64,000 nt of DNA from Ypsolopha sequella (lineage: Eukaryota > Arthropoda > Insecta > Lepidoptera > Ypsolophidae). The first letter of the stretch is position 1. Each line of letters starts with the position of its first letter. Location: NCBI GenBank assembly GCA_934047225.1, contig OW203990.1:21927045-21991044 (forward strand), in the 5' to 3' direction. The notes under the pieces are model-generated. The model searched no databases. It saw only the letters and a list, made by a program, of their open reading frames with translations, and was not told where the DNA came from. A program made the position numbers and the translations under genes. Shown piece after piece: positions 63,431-64,000 of this stretch.

Positions 63431-64000
63431 TATATTACAGCGTTTTCAGTATATATATATATATATATACTCAAAACGCTGACTTTTAAAGCAGTTTTAA
63501 GGTTACGAATCCGAATACATCACCAACTTAATTTTGCAGTATTATTTATCACATTTATGTGATTTTCATGAAAATATTCAGACACTGTTAAAATTTATTA
63601 ATGACGTCATTTTTACAAATCCTAGTAATTTTTTTTTATTTTTTATTTTTATTTTACTGATTGGGAAACGAACAGTTTTCTTAACACATAATACAAATAA
63701 CAATAAATTAATCTTAAAACCAAACAAGTTTCCACATAAATTTTGCAAGTAAATAAATTTATGTACACAAAACAAAGCAAATTGAAAAGGGAAAAAATAT
63801 ATATAAATTACCAAATCAACAAAGCAAATTGAAGAGAGAAAAATGTACATAAATTAAAAATTAACACTAACACAAAGTTAAGTATCACTAAGAAAGCATT
63901 TAGTACTTTTTTTAAAACGTTTTAAACAACATTAGCCGATATTACAGTTAAAACAAAAGGAAACAAAGTTCGGAGAAAAAAGTACGACGCACTGAAATAT
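63431..64000. other. AT-rich window edge
   Basis: Contains an inverted pair ACAGCGTTTTCAGTATATAT / ATATATACTCAAAACGCTG around 63438-63481 with an AT core. No gene recognised; short frames on both strands are featureless. Confidence 0.4.

Overview
This is AT-rich eukaryotic nuclear DNA, most likely from a moth or butterfly (Lepidoptera). The inference rests on the repeats: a short Helitron with the 3' end typical of Lepidoptera, the dispersed repeat that opens AAGTGCGAGTC and closes GGAACCCTAAAAA, non-LTR retrotransposon tails of lepidopteran type, and the near absence of long open frames outside mobile elements. I found no convincing host gene. The window is an intergenic or intronic region built by repeated rounds of transposon insertion.

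Two elements dominate. A complete, very young BEL/Pao LTR retrotransposon on the minus strand occupies 8710-15667. It has 524-bp LTRs that differ at one base in my reading, a 5-bp target duplication (GTTAC), and an intact 1774-codon gag-pol frame from gag to integrase. Its protease active-site motif is altered. The second is a nearly full-length CR1/Jockey-group non-LTR retrotransposon on the minus strand at 42423-46724. It has an esterase-like ORF1 and a 961-codon endonuclease/reverse transcriptase ORF2. ORF2 has no ATG and overlaps ORF1 in the -1 frame at a slippery heptamer.

The rest is short non-autonomous elements in recognisable families. Family H (five copies, about 370-420 bp, flanked by TTAA) lies at 2701, 20060, 35260, 46909 and 61860. 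TA-flanked hairpin MITEs are family A (16055, 35922, 51721, half copy 52337) and family B (35979, 36510, 63137), with B nested in A at 35979. Families E, F, G, J and M, Helitron relatives (7376, 40299), 5'-truncated non-LTR tails (50613, 54758) and several long palindromes fill most of the remainder. A 1308-bp TIR element lies at 25357-26664, and a TIR element carrying a reverse-transcriptase fragment at 50151-50606. A decayed YqaJ-type exonuclease gene with a recognisable intron (30203-31231) is split by a family J insertion.

Tandem arrays include six identical 61-bp units (39786-40151), an 18-bp imperfect array (17650-17906), a 165-bp duplication near the left edge and a long AT dinucleotide run (52980-53062). 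The most unusual signals are two hammerhead-ribozyme-like folds (52773-52819 and 59314-59356) with the same architecture but different stem sequences, the altered BEL protease, and the possible frameshift between the two non-LTR ORFs. Relations between copies were read by eye, so boundaries of decayed elements are approximate.
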